Shown here: positions 34,659 to 44,248 of the stretch, in pieces | Position numbering within the stretch: position 1 is the stretch's first letter | Layout: each line of letters opens with the position of its first letter | From: Mycobacterium botniense | Lineage (GTDB): Bacteria; Actinomycetota; Actinomycetes; Mycobacteriales; Mycobacteriaceae | Assembly: GCF_010723305.1 (NCBI RefSeq) | Contig: NZ_BLKW01000002.1 | Location: forward strand, 1,364,001-1,428,000 | DNA: 64,000 nucleotides | Direction of reading: 5' to 3' | The notes under the pieces: model-generated | What the model was told of the DNA's origin: nothing | The model's database searches: none | The model's input: the letters and a program-made list of their open reading frames with translations, nothing else | Made by a program: the position numbers and the translations under genes

Positions 34659-37268
34659 ATGAGTTCCGTGGGGGGTTCGGCGACTCGCGACCTCGTCGTG
34701 GTCGGCCATGGCATGGTGGGTCACCGGCTTGTCGAGGCGCTGCGTGCTCGTGATGTCGACGGCCTGTGGCGCATCACCGTGCTGGCCGAGGAATCCACCG
34801 CCGCCTATGACCGGGTGGGGCTGACCGGCTATACCGAGCATTGGGACCGGGAGCGGCTGGCGCTGCCTGGTAACGATTACAGCGGTGACGAGCGGGTGCG
34901 GCTGCTGCTGAACAGCCGCGTCGTCGCCATCGATCGGGATGCCAAATCCGTGCTGACCGCCGACGGCCACCGGTATCGCTACGACAAACTGGTACTGGCG
35001 ACCGGATCCTCCGCGTTCGTGCCGTCGGTTCCCGGCCACGACTTGCCTCGCTGCCACGTCTACCGCACCTTCGACGACCTCGACGCCATCCGCGCCGACG
35101 TCCAGCGCACGCTGGAGGCCGGGCACCCGAAAGCTGCCGTGGTCGTCGGTGGCGGCCTGTTAGGGCTGGAAGCTGCTCATGCATTGCGCCAGTTCGGATT
35201 GCAGATCCATATCGTGGAGATGATGCCGCGCCTGATGTCTCAGCAGGTCGACGAGGCCGGCGGAGCGCTGCTTGGCACGATGATTACCGACCTTGGCATC
35301 ACAGTGCATCTGGCGGTGAAAACCGAGTCCTTACAAGCCGTCGAGCATGCCGACGGCTGGCAGTCTGTGCGGGTCAGCCTGTCTGACGGCACCGTCATCG
35401 ACGCGGGCCTGGTGATCTTCGCCGCTGGCATCCGCCCCCGTGACGAGCTGGCTGCGGCCGCGGGTCTCGCGATCGCCGAGCGCGGCGGCGTGCTTACCGA
35501 TTTATCTTGCCGGACAAACGATCCGGACATCTACGCGGCGGGCGAGGTGGCCGCGATCGAGGGCCGCTGCTATGGATTGGTCGGGCCGGGCTATACCAGC
35601 GCAGAGGTGGTAGCCGATCGGTTACTGGACGGCGCTGCGGAATTTCCCCAAGCCGATTTGTCGACCAAGCTCAAGCTGCTCGGGGTCGACGTCGCCAGTT
35701 TCGGCGATGCCATGGGGACCACGCCGAACTGCCTGGAGGTCGTCGTCAACGACGCGGTGAGCCGAACCTACGCCAAGCTGGTGCTCTCTGATGACGCCAA
35801 GACCTTGCTCGGCGGAATCCTGGTGGGCGACGCGTCCAGCTACGGGGTGCTGCGGCCGATGGTCGGCTCCGAACTGCCCGGTGACCCGCTCGCGCTGATC
35901 ACCCCGGCCCAATCGGGTGGTGGCGCAGCGGCGTTAGGGGTGGGCGCGCTGCCTGACTCGGCGCAGATCTGCTCGTGCAACAACGTCACCAAAGGCGAGC
36001 TCAAGTGCGCGATCGGTGACGGCTGCTCCGACGTTTCTGCGCTCAAGACATATACCGGGGCCGGCACATCATGCGGCTCGTGCATCCCGATGCTCAAAAA
36101 GCTCCTCGAAGCCGAAGGCGTGCAACAGTCCAAGGCACTCTGCGAGCACTTCAGTCAGTCGCGCCAAGAGCTGTTCGACATCATCATGGCCACCGGCATC
36201 CGGAGTTTCTCCGGTCTGTTGAAGCGCTTCGGAAACGGCAAAGGTTGCGACATATGCAAACCCGCGATCGCCTCGATCCTGGCATCCACCGGCTCCGAAC
36301 ACATCCTTGACGGCGAGCAGGCATCGCTTCAGGACTCCAACGACCACTTTCTGGCCAACATCCAAAAGAACGGCAGCTATTCGGTGGTGCCGAGGGTTCC
36401 CGGCGGCAGCATCGAACCGGATCACCTCATCCTCATCGGCCAGGTCGCGAAAGAGTTCGGGTTGTATACCAAGATCACCGGTGGCCAGCGCATTGACATG
36501 TTCGGCGCCCGAGTCGATCAGCTGCCGGCAATCTGGAAACGTCTGGTGGACGGCGGCATGGAATCCGGGCACGCCTACGGCAAGGCGGTCCGCACGGTCA
36601 AGAGCTGCGTCGGCAACGACTGGTGCCGGTACGGCGTCCAAGATTCCGTGCAAATGGCCATCGACTTGGAGCTGCGCTACCGCGGTCTGCGCGCACCGCA
36701 CAAGATCAAGATGGGCGTGTCGGGATGCGCACGCGAATGCGCCGAGGCCCGCGCCAAGGACGTGGGTGTCATCGCAACTGACAAGGGCTGGAATCTCTAC
36801 GTCGGCGGCAACGGCGGTTTTTCACCCAAGCATGCGCAGCTGCTGGCCAGCGATCTTGACGGTGAGACGCTGATTCGCTACATCGACCGGTTTTTGATGT
36901 ATTACATCCGCACTGCCGACCGGCTTCAGCGCACCGCGACATGGATCGAAACCCTCGACGGCGGACTGGATCATGTGCGTGAGGTGGTGTGCAACGACTC
37001 GCTGGGCCTGGCTGCGGAATTCGAGGCGGCGATCGAGCGCCATGTGGCTAACTACCGGTGTGAGTGGAAAGGGGTGCTGGAAGATCCGGACAAGCTTGCC
37101 CGCTTCGTGTCCTTCGTCAACGCTCCCGACGCCCCCGACCCCACCGTGACGTTCATCGAACACAACGGGCGCAAGCGGCCGGCGCTTCCCAGCGAGCGGC
37201 CTGATCCGGTGCTGATCGGCATGCCGCGAATGCGGACATCGAGCGAGGGGAACAAGGAGATCTCATGA
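34659..37268 (+). CDS. nirB: NADH-dependent assimilatory nitrite reductase, large subunit
   Basis: The 869-residue protein has an N-terminal FAD/NAD(P)H domain (DLVVVGHGMVGHRLVEAL; AVVVGGGLLGLEAAHALR), a BFD-type [2Fe-2S] segment (ICSCNNVTKGEL, TSCGSCIPMLKK), and the siroheme/[4Fe-4S] domain with the four Cys in SCVGNDWC and GCARECAEAR. It reduces nitrite to ammonium in the cytoplasm (Rv0252). It overlaps nirD by 4 bases. The genes for a HemD/winged-helix regulator and NarK3 lie close by on the other strand, fitting a nitrate/nitrite use locus. Confidence 0.96.
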   Translation: MSSVGGSATRDLVVVGHGMVGHRLVEALRARDVDGLWRITVLAEESTAAYDRVGLTGYTEHWDRERLALPGNDYSGDERVRLLLNSRVVAIDRDAKSVLTADGHRYRYDKLVLATGSSAFVPSVPGHDLPRCHVYRTFDDLDAIRADVQRTLEAGHPKAAVVVGGGLLGLEAAHALRQFGLQIHIVEMMPRLMSQQVDEAGGALLGTMITDLGITVHLAVKTESLQAVEHADGWQSVRVSLSDGTVIDAGLVIFAAGIRPRDELAAAAGLAIAERGGVLTDLSCRTNDPDIYAAGEVAAIEGRCYGLVGPGYTSAEVVADRLLDGAAEFPQADLSTKLKLLGVDVASFGDAMGTTPNCLEVVVNDAVSRTYAKLVLSDDAKTLLGGILVGDASSYGVLRPMVGSELPGDPLALITPAQSGGGAAALGVGALPDSAQICSCNNVTKGELKCAIGDGCSDVSALKTYTGAGTSCGSCIPMLKKLLEAEGVQQSKALCEHFSQSRQELFDIIMATGIRSFSGLLKRFGNGKGCDICKPAIASILASTGSEHILDGEQASLQDSNDHFLANIQKNGSYSVVPRVPGGSIEPDHLILIGQVAKEFGLYTKITGGQRIDMFGARVDQLPAIWKRLVDGGMESGHAYGKAVRTVKSCVGNDWCRYGVQDSVQMAIDLELRYRGLRAPHKIKMGVSGCARECAEARAKDVGVIATDKGWNLYVGGNGGFSPKHAQLLASDLDGETLIRYIDRFLMYYIRTADRLQRTATWIETLDGGLDHVREVVCNDSLGLAAEFEAAIERHVANYRCEWKGVLEDPDKLARFVSFVNAPDAPDPTVTFIEHNGRKRPALPSERPDPVLIGMPRMRTSSEGNKEIS

Positions 37269-37645
37269 CGGTGCTCGACGACACCACCGAACGGCAGAGG
37301 TTTTCCGGCGAAACCTGGACCGCGGCCTGCCCCTACGATCACCTGATTCCCAACCGCGGTGTGGGGGTGCTGCTCGACGACGGATCGCAGGCAGCGTTAT
37401 TCCGGCTCGACGACGGATCGCTGTATGCGATCGGCAATATCGACCCGTTCACCCAGGCTGCGGTGATGTCACGCGGCATCGTCGGAGACCGCGCGGGGCA
37501 GGCCATGGTGCAATCACCCATCGGCAAGCAGGCTTTCGGTTTGGCGGACGGCCAGTGTCTTGACGATCCGACGGTAGCGGTGCCGGTGTACCCGGTGCGC
37601 GTCACACCCGGCGGGCACGTGTATGTCGGTCGGCCTGCCGCCTAG
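37265..37645 (+). CDS. nirD: Nitrite reductase small subunit
   Basis: The 126-residue protein has the Rieske-like NirD fold (VGVLLDDGSQAALFRLDDGSLYAIGNIDPF, then FGLADGQCLDD and VYPVRVTPGGHVYVG) but lacks the CxH...CxxH cluster ligands, as is normal for NirD. It pairs with NirB for activity. Start and stop codons of the two genes overlap (ATGA). Unlike in H37Rv as I recall it, no cobU/cobQ1 genes follow; the next gene is a convergent Rv0260c-type gene. Confidence 0.93.
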   Translation: MTVLDDTTERQRFSGETWTAACPYDHLIPNRGVGVLLDDGSQAALFRLDDGSLYAIGNIDPFTQAAVMSRGIVGDRAGQAMVQSPIGKQAFGLADGQCLDDPTVAVPVYPVRVTPGGHVYVGRPAA

Positions 37646-37757
37646 GAGGTTGTGCTTCGCGGCGGCGACAGCTATCACACGACCCGGCGCACAGCGCGCC
37701 CTTTTCTCAAACGACACCCTCAGCACAGGGGTTTTGTCACTGGCGTCCGGCACAACC

Positions 37758-37802
37758 GCTACCCGGCCCGCGACGGCGTGGGCATGAGGTCTACCGGGTA
37801 GC
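37758..37802. terminator. Stem between convergent nirD and the Rv0260c-type gene
   Basis: GCTACCCGG (37758-37766) and CCGGGTAGC (37794-37802) pair perfectly over 9 bp around a 27-base loop, ending 6 bases before the Rv0260c-type stop. Confidence 0.35.
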
Positions 37803-37807
37803 CGGGT

Positions 37808-38953
37808 TCACGCCACCTCGGTCGCGTCGTCGACCGCCAAACGATACCCGCGCTTCACCACTGTCGTCACAATCTTCTTGTCACCCAACGCTGATCGCAA
37901 ACGCAGCACTGCCGTGTCGACGGCATGGGTGTCACTGCCATGGCCGGGCAGCACCCGCAGCAGCTCTTCGCGGGCCACCACGGTGCCCGGTTGCCGCGCA
38001 AGCGCCCGCAGAGTAGCCATCGCCGACCGCGACATCGGCTTGACTACGCCGTCGACCACCACACAGGTTCCGCGGATTTCGATCACGTGACCGGCGGCTT
38101 TCACGATGCGAGACCGTAGCGATGGCAGCGTGTCGACGACGTGACGGGCTAGCGCTCCCAACCGCATTCGCTCCGGTGACGACGTCGGAACGCCCTCCCG
38201 CCGCAACGGCTGGGCTGTCACCGGACCCACGCACATGGCATGTACGTCCGAGCGCAGGGCGTCGAGCAGCTGGTTTTTGATGCGCATCTCATGGGCGCGC
38301 ACCAGCGTCGCCGCTGCCGCGGGTGCAGACGTGAACGTCACCGCATCGAACTGTCGCTGCGCGATCTGGGTGATCAGCTGGTCGAATTCGCTGCCTGCCG
38401 GTGCCGGCCGCCAGCGGTACACCCGGATGGGAACGACGTCAGCACCTGCCGAACGCAGTCGGTCAAGAAATTCCGGGAACGGGTCCCAGTCGTCGGTAGC
38501 GCCGTGCAACTGGACCGCCAGACGCAGGCCCGCAACCCCGGATTCGAGCAGGTATCCCAGCACTTCGCGAGACGATTCGGATTCGGGTGACCACTCCTCG
38601 GGCAGGTTGGTGGCGCGCAGTGCGCCTTTCGCCTTCGGTCCGCGAGCAACGATCCTCGCTTGGGACAAGGCCGTGATCAACTCGTTTGCGAGCCCCCACC
38701 CGTCGGCCGCGGCGATCCACCCGCGGAACCCGATCCCGGTCGTGGCCACTAAAACGTCGGGCGGCTGGGCGATCAAAGCCTCGGTTTGACTGTGCAATTC
38801 GTCGTCTTCAGGCAGGGCGACCATAGTGATCGCCGGGGCACTGCACACCGTGGCGCCATGCCGCCGCAATAATGCGCACAGCTCCTCGGCGCGGTTTGCT
38901 GAGGTCACCGCCACCCGATACCCGGTGAGCGCGGCCGCGTCGGGCTGGCCCAT
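37808..38953 (-). CDS. HemD-like domain fused to OmpR-type winged helix, Rv0260c type
   Basis: The first two-thirds (LTGYRVAVTSANRAEELCALLRRHGA to about residue 255) is a uroporphyrinogen-III synthase fold; the C-terminal 95 residues are an OmpR/PhoB-type DNA-binding domain (GVVKPMSRSAMATLRALARQ, then GHGSDTHAVDTAVLRLRSAL). The fusion suggests a regulator that senses a tetrapyrrole, sensible beside a siroheme nitrite reductase; that is inference. ATG 38953 gives 381 residues, the length I recall for Rv0260c. A GTG at 39034 overlaps the narK3 stop and is an alternative that would couple the two genes. Confidence 0.88.
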   Translation of the reverse strand: MGQPDAAALTGYRVAVTSANRAEELCALLRRHGATVCSAPAITMVALPEDDELHSQTEALIAQPPDVLVATTGIGFRGWIAAADGWGLANELITALSQARIVARGPKAKGALRATNLPEEWSPESESSREVLGYLLESGVAGLRLAVQLHGATDDWDPFPEFLDRLRSAGADVVPIRVYRWRPAPAGSEFDQLITQIAQRQFDAVTFTSAPAAAATLVRAHEMRIKNQLLDALRSDVHAMCVGPVTAQPLRREGVPTSSPERMRLGALARHVVDTLPSLRSRIVKAAGHVIEIRGTCVVVDGVVKPMSRSAMATLRALARQPGTVVAREELLRVLPGHGSDTHAVDTAVLRLRSALGDKKIVTTVVKRGYRLAVDDATEVA

Positions 38954-39030
38954 ATGACGTATGTATGCCCGCCAGGTTTCCGTCGGGTTACCACACAATT
39001 GCTGACACGTTGCTGCCGCTGCGTTTCCGA

Positions 39031-40428
39031 TCACGCACGAGCCGGCGCTGACGCGCGGTCCGGTTCGGGCACGGAGGCTCGGGCCGGGCGGCGGACATAC
39101 ATTGTCCAGGTGACAGCCAAAGCCACGAGGTAGAAGATGAGGAAGCTCCAGAACGCCGTCGTCTCCTCACCGGTGCTCATGTAGGACTGACGGAGCGCCA
39201 GGTTAATGGCCACACCACCGAACGCGCCGATTGCGGCGGCGAATCCGATCAACGCACCGGACATAGCCCGTGACCAATGACGCCGTTCCGCTTCGGTGAC
39301 TTCCAACGAGCGGCTGCGTGCATCGAACACCGAGGGGATCAGCTTGAACACCGACGCATTGCCGACCCCCGAGAGCACGAACAGGGCGATAAAGCCGATG
39401 ACGTAGCCGACCAATGCGACACCACTTGTCACGGGACCGGTGTGCTCATCGTAGGTGCTGACGCCGACCAGCAGCCCGGCGGCGACGATCATCCCGGCGA
39501 ACACCGTCAGGGTGACACGGCCGCCGCCGAAGCGGTCGGCCAGGCGGCCGCCGTATATCCGGGAGAGGGAGCCCAGCAGTGGCCCCAAGAAAGCGATTTG
39601 GGCGACGTGTAGGGCGGCCTGGGCGGCACTTTGCCCGGTGGTCAGGAAGTTGATGTAGAGCACCCGGCCGAACGCGAACGAAAATCCGATGAACGAGCCG
39701 AAGGTGCCGATATACAGCAGTGAGATTGCCCAGGTATCGCTGGTGGACAAGATCGAGCGGATGTGGCCGACCTCGATGCAGTGGTCCAGGTTGTCCATGA
39801 ACAGTGCCGCTGCGGTGCCGACAACGGCCAGCAGCACCAGGTAGATCGCACACACCCAGTACGGTTGACGGTCACCGGCGAGCGCGAGCACGAGCAGTCC
39901 GACGATCTGAACCACTGCCACCCCGAGGTTTCCCCCGCCGGCGTTGACCGCAAGCGCCCAGCCCTTGAGCCGCTGCGGGTAGAACGCGTTGACGTTGGCC
40001 AGTGACGCCGAATAATTGCCGCCACCCAAACCGGTCAGCGCTGCGCACACCACATACGGCCACAGCGGCAGGCCGGGGTGCGCCAGCAGGACGATGGTGG
40101 TGACGGTCGGGATGAACAGCACAAAGGCCGAAAACACGGTCCAGTTACGCCCGCCGAACCGGGCTATAGCCAACGCATAGGGGATGCGCACACAGCCCCC
40201 CACCAGTGTGGCAACCGCGCCTAGCAGGAACTTGTCACCCGCGGAAAACCCGTAGACGGACTGGGGCATGAACAGCACCATCACCGACCACAGCGACCAG
40301 ATCGAGAAGGCGACGTGATCAGCCGCCACGGTGCAGACCAGGTTGCGGCGGGCTATCTTGTGGTTGCCGGCGTCCCAGGCCGCCCGATCCTCAGGGTTCC
40401 AGTCGACGATCCGATGTGAACGGGCCAT
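39031..40428 (-). CDS. narK3: Nitrate/nitrite transporter, NarK family
   Basis: The 465-residue major-facilitator protein has about twelve helices and NarK-type sequence in the first half (SIWSLWSVMVLFMPQSVYGF, GNYSASLANVNAFYPQRLKGWAL with the nitrate-signature glycines). It corresponds to Rv0261c (NarK3). It probably imports nitrate or exchanges nitrite and serves the neighbouring nirBD. ATG 40428 follows GGAGGCTGC. The 236 bases upstream to the aac gene show no further gene or clear operator. Confidence 0.9.
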   Translation of the reverse strand: MARSHRIVDWNPEDRAAWDAGNHKIARRNLVCTVAADHVAFSIWSLWSVMVLFMPQSVYGFSAGDKFLLGAVATLVGGCVRIPYALAIARFGGRNWTVFSAFVLFIPTVTTIVLLAHPGLPLWPYVVCAALTGLGGGNYSASLANVNAFYPQRLKGWALAVNAGGGNLGVAVVQIVGLLVLALAGDRQPYWVCAIYLVLLAVVGTAAALFMDNLDHCIEVGHIRSILSTSDTWAISLLYIGTFGSFIGFSFAFGRVLYINFLTTGQSAAQAALHVAQIAFLGPLLGSLSRIYGGRLADRFGGGRVTLTVFAGMIVAAGLLVGVSTYDEHTGPVTSGVALVGYVIGFIALFVLSGVGNASVFKLIPSVFDARSRSLEVTEAERRHWSRAMSGALIGFAAAIGAFGGVAINLALRQSYMSTGEETTAFWSFLIFYLVALAVTWTMYVRRPARASVPEPDRASAPARA

Positions 40429-40664
40429 GCAGCCTCCTCGTGCCTCGATACCGCGGCCAGCGCCCGGAAGGCCCCAATCCCGTCACGCCGTCACATTGTG
40501 GCCGCGGCGCGAAATTACCTGGAACGGCTGGGAGGTGACAGTGAAAAAGCTGGGAGTCAGCAGTGACCGGCGGCCACCCGGATCAGCGACGGCCCCGGCG
40601 CGCGCGGCTCCGCCCCACCGTGAGCACGTGCGAAATCCCGCGCTGCCGGGCCGTTGCCAGGTGG

Positions 40665-41219
<555 letters not shown>

Positions 41220-42134
41220 TTACCAGTCGATTCCAGCGGCCGAACGGACAACGGCGGGGGCCGGCTGTTGACGCGGGCGCGACCAGTGCAGCCGCACTCG
41301 CTGGCCGGGCCGCACCTGAGCCACCTTGTCGATGTCCTCGTCGATCACCACGCCCACCACCGGGTAACTGCCCGTCACCGGATGATCGGGCCCCAAGATG
41401 ACCGGTAACCCGTTGGGCGGCACCTGGATCGCCCCACGTGCGGTGCCCTCAGCCGGCAGCTGCCGGCCCGCACAGCGATATGACAGCGGGTGGCCGACCA
41501 ACTGCATGCCCACCCGGTTACTGCGGTCGGAGACTTCCCAATCGGTGTGCACCAGTGCGTCGGGATCGACCAGCCAGTCGTCGCGCGGGCCCGGCACCAC
41601 TCGCAGCTCGAGCGGGCCGTTGGTGATGGCTGCGACCGGAGCCTGGTCGAGTTCGGGGTAATCCGGGGTGTGCTCGCCGACGGGCAGCAGGTCGCCGCGC
41701 TGCAGCGGCGCCGGACCGATCTTCGTCATCACGTCATAGCTCCGCGAGCCCAGCACCGGTGGCACGTCGATGCCGCCACGCACCGCCAGATAGGAGCGCA
41801 GCCCAGCGCGCGGCACACCCAAAGAGATGACCTCACCGTCGCGAACGTGATGAATACTGTTGGTGCCGAACATAATTCCGTTGACAGTTGGGTTGGTGTC
41901 AGCGCCGGTGACCGCGATATCGACATCGCCGCCGCGCACCCGCGCCGCGAACCCGCCGAACGTCACCTCCACGGTGGCGCGGTCGGCGGGGTTGGCCACC
42001 AGCCGGTTGGCCAGCCGGTGCGAACGGCGGTCGGCGGCCCCGGAGCGGGTGACACCGAGGTGCGCCGCTCCGGCCCGGCCGAGGTCCTGGACGAGGGCCA
42101 GCGGTCCGGTACGCAGGATTTCCAGAGTGGTCAT
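41220..42134 (-). CDS. pxpC: 5-oxoprolinase subunit C (KipA/biotin-dependent carboxyltransferase family)
   Basis: The 304-residue protein has the PxpC/KipA pattern: [33 protein letters not shown] at the N terminus and [33 protein letters not shown] near the C terminus. In bacteria PxpA, PxpB and PxpC together hydrolyse 5-oxoproline with ATP. The upstream partner pxpB is frameshifted here and pxpA is absent from the window, so this subunit may have lost its function. GGAAAGG precedes ATG 42134. Confidence 0.88.
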   Translation of the reverse strand: MTTLEILRTGPLALVQDLGRAGAAHLGVTRSGAADRRSHRLANRLVANPADRATVEVTFGGFAARVRGGDVDIAVTGADTNPTVNGIMFGTNSIHHVRDGEVISLGVPRAGLRSYLAVRGGIDVPPVLGSRSYDVMTKIGPAPLQRGDLLPVGEHTPDYPELDQAPVAAITNGPLELRVVPGPRDDWLVDPDALVHTDWEVSDRSNRVGMQLVGHPLSYRCAGRQLPAEGTARGAIQVPPNGLPVILGPDHPVTGSYPVVGVVIDEDIDKVAQVRPGQRVRLHWSRPRQQPAPAVVRSAAGIDW

Positions 42135-42154
42135 AACCCTTTCCTTTCAGGCGC

Positions 42155-42795
42155 TTACGCGGCTCGGAATTGGACCCACATGCCCGGCGTCAGCAGCGCC
42201 GGGTTGGGGCGGTCGAGGTTCCACAACACCGCGTCGGTGTGCCCGATCAGCTGCCAGCAGCTGGGGGACCGGCGCGAGCAGATCCCGCTGAATTCATCGG
42301 CAAGCCCAACTGATCCGGGCGGCACCGCTGCCCGCGTTCGGGCCGCGGCGGCACTTTCAGCCGCGGGTCACCCCCGACGAGGTAGGCGAAACCCGGGGCG
42401 CATCCGCTGAATCCCACCCGCCACGGGGTAGCGGTGTGGGCGTTGATCACTTGCGCCGTAGTGAGTCCGGCCAGGGAGGCGACCTCGGTGAGGTCGGCAC
42501 CGTCGTAGACGACGTCGATGACCAGCTCCGCACGCCGGTCCGCGCCGAGTGCTTCGGGGCTGATGCGCGACCTGCGGAGACGCTGGCGGGTGACCCCTTG
42601 ATAGCGCGGCCCGTCGAGCTTGACCAGCACGGTGCGGCGGGCCGGCACGATATCGAGCACACCGGGCAGCTCCGCCTCCCGCAGCGCCGCGGTAACTGTC
42701 AACACCTCGGCGGCAGTGCCGAACTGCAGAAGCAGAGCCCGGTCGCCATAGTCGAAGATGGTATCGGCCACTGCCAAATCCGTTGCCACACTCAT
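42155..42795 (-). pseudogene. pxpB: 5-oxoprolinase subunit B (KipI family), frameshifted
   Basis: From ATG 42795 the frame reads as KipI/PxpB ([36 protein letters not shown]), then turns into [16 protein letters not shown] and stops at 42247. Another frame continues the family sequence: [40 protein letters not shown] and GMWVQFRAA, ending TAA at 42155. The whole is 641 bases, one short of a codon multiple, so a single base is missing near 42344-42354, in a GC-rich run (GCCGCCGCGG). The intact protein would be about 213 residues. It could be a true mutation or a sequencing error in that run. Confidence 0.8.
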
Positions 42796-42914
42796 TACTC
42801 GACGGTAATCCCGGCCTATGGGGCAGGCGAGCGATTTTCGAGCACTGCCAGAGGTGCCTTAGCGAATGCTCAGACGACGCTGCCACCGGCGCGGCCGCGG
42901 GATCAGTCCCGGTG

Positions 42915-43907
42915 TCAGAAGCCCAGAATCTTGGCGATCAACGGGGGCAGCTGATCAGCCACCAGCGGGTAGCTCAGGGGCGAGGCGAAGGCGATCGCTC
43001 CGGCCTGATCTTTGGTGGTGAAAATGCTGCGGGCCCGCAACGCCGCCACATCTGCGACGGCCAACAGCGCGTGTTGATCCTCGGGGCTGTCCGTGGTCCA
43101 GATCAGCACGTCGGCGGCCCCCAGCACTTCGGCGACGTGATCGTGCGGGATGAATGCCCGGTAGTCGACACCGTAGGGTGTGATGCTCTCAGCGATAACA
43201 AGACCCATCTGGGTCAGAAACTCGGTCCGCCAGCCGGGCATGGTGGCGACCACATTGCCGTCGCTAAGGCCGCCCTGTAGCAGCAACACTTTCTTGCCCT
43301 TGAATTGCGGGTTTTTCTGGGCGATCCCGGCGAATTTCGCGTCCACGGCATCGATGAGCGAGGCCATCTGGTCGGCCTGAAACACCGCCTGCGCAATCAC
43401 ACGGGCCTGCTCCTTCCACGGTTCGAAGAACGGGTCGCCGTCCGACTGCGGCACGGTCGGGGCGATCGCCGACAGCTTCTGGTAGGTGTCGGCGTCCACG
43501 CCGGCGTTGATCGCCACGATCAGGTCGGGTTCCAGGCCGGCGATCTGGCCAACTGGAATCCCGTTGTCCAGGCTCAACACCACGGGTTTGGCGTCCCCGA
43601 GTTTGGGCTGGGCCCACGGCCACACCGCGAACGGCTGGTCACCGAACCAGTTGGTCACCGCGATCGGCACCACCCCAACAGCCAGCAGATCGTCCTGCTC
43701 GGTGTATCCGGCGCTGACCACGCGCTGGGGTGGCGCGGGGATAGTCGTTTCACCGAAAACATGTTTGATCGTCACTGGCCGGCTGCCCGCCGTGCCCGCG
43801 GCCGGTTTACGCGGGGAGCAGGCTGGTGCGGTGAGCAGGCCGACGGCCCCGGCGGCGCGCAAGAATCTGCGTCGACTCCAGAGCTGTTGCACTGCTGAGG
43901 AACTCAT
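42915..43907 (-). CDS. fecB2: Iron-siderophore-binding lipoprotein, FecB2 type
   Basis: The 330-residue periplasmic binding protein has a twin-arginine leader ending in a lipobox (SRRRFLRAAGAVGLLTAPAC), so it is probably exported by Tat and lipid-anchored. The mature part is the FecB/FepB fold (VVSAGYTEQDDLLAVGVVPIAV, then GLEPDLIVAINAGVDADTYQ). It corresponds to Rv0265c (FecB2), linked to ferric-siderophore or heme handling. It overlaps a truncated TetR frame by 4 bases and is followed by pxpB. No permease genes are adjacent. Confidence 0.9.
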   Translation of the reverse strand: MSSSAVQQLWSRRRFLRAAGAVGLLTAPACSPRKPAAGTAGSRPVTIKHVFGETTIPAPPQRVVSAGYTEQDDLLAVGVVPIAVTNWFGDQPFAVWPWAQPKLGDAKPVVLSLDNGIPVGQIAGLEPDLIVAINAGVDADTYQKLSAIAPTVPQSDGDPFFEPWKEQARVIAQAVFQADQMASLIDAVDAKFAGIAQKNPQFKGKKVLLLQGGLSDGNVVATMPGWRTEFLTQMGLVIAESITPYGVDYRAFIPHDHVAEVLGAADVLIWTTDSPEDQHALLAVADVAALRARSIFTTKDQAGAIAFASPLSYPLVADQLPPLIAKILGF

Positions 43908-44248
43908 GACAGCGGCATGCCTGCATCGAGGAAGTCCAGGGCACGGTAGACCAGTTCCGGCGTTCCCGGCGCGCGGTCGAAAGCGGCCATCATAGCGCCA
44001 GTCAGCGCGCCGGAGAAAACACGCACTTCGAAATCATGTGGTTCACAGCCGATTCGACGGGAGACCGCTTTGGCGATCACCGTGACAGTGCGGAGGTACT
44101 CGTCGTGCATGGCGGCTTTGAGTTCGGGTATCGAGAAGATCAGTCGTTGCCGGGTCTTCTCGAATTCCCGCTGACCCTCGGACATGGCCACAGTGGTCTC
44201 ACAGGCCCTGTGCAGCGCCCGGGTCAGTGAGAGGTCGGGTGGCTGCAT
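43904..44248 (-). pseudogene. TetR regulator remnant: ligand-binding half only
   Basis: The frame from ATG 44248 encodes 114 residues resembling the C-terminal domain of TetR proteins (EKTRQRLIFSIPELKAAMHDEYLRTV, DFEVRVFSGALTGAMMAAFDR). No helix-turn-helix precedes it: the upstream DNA is the end of oplA, which overlaps by about 50 bases. The stop overlaps the fecB2 start by 4 bases. I read this as a TetR gene whose 5' half was lost by a deletion that also reshaped the oplA tail. Confidence 0.6.
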
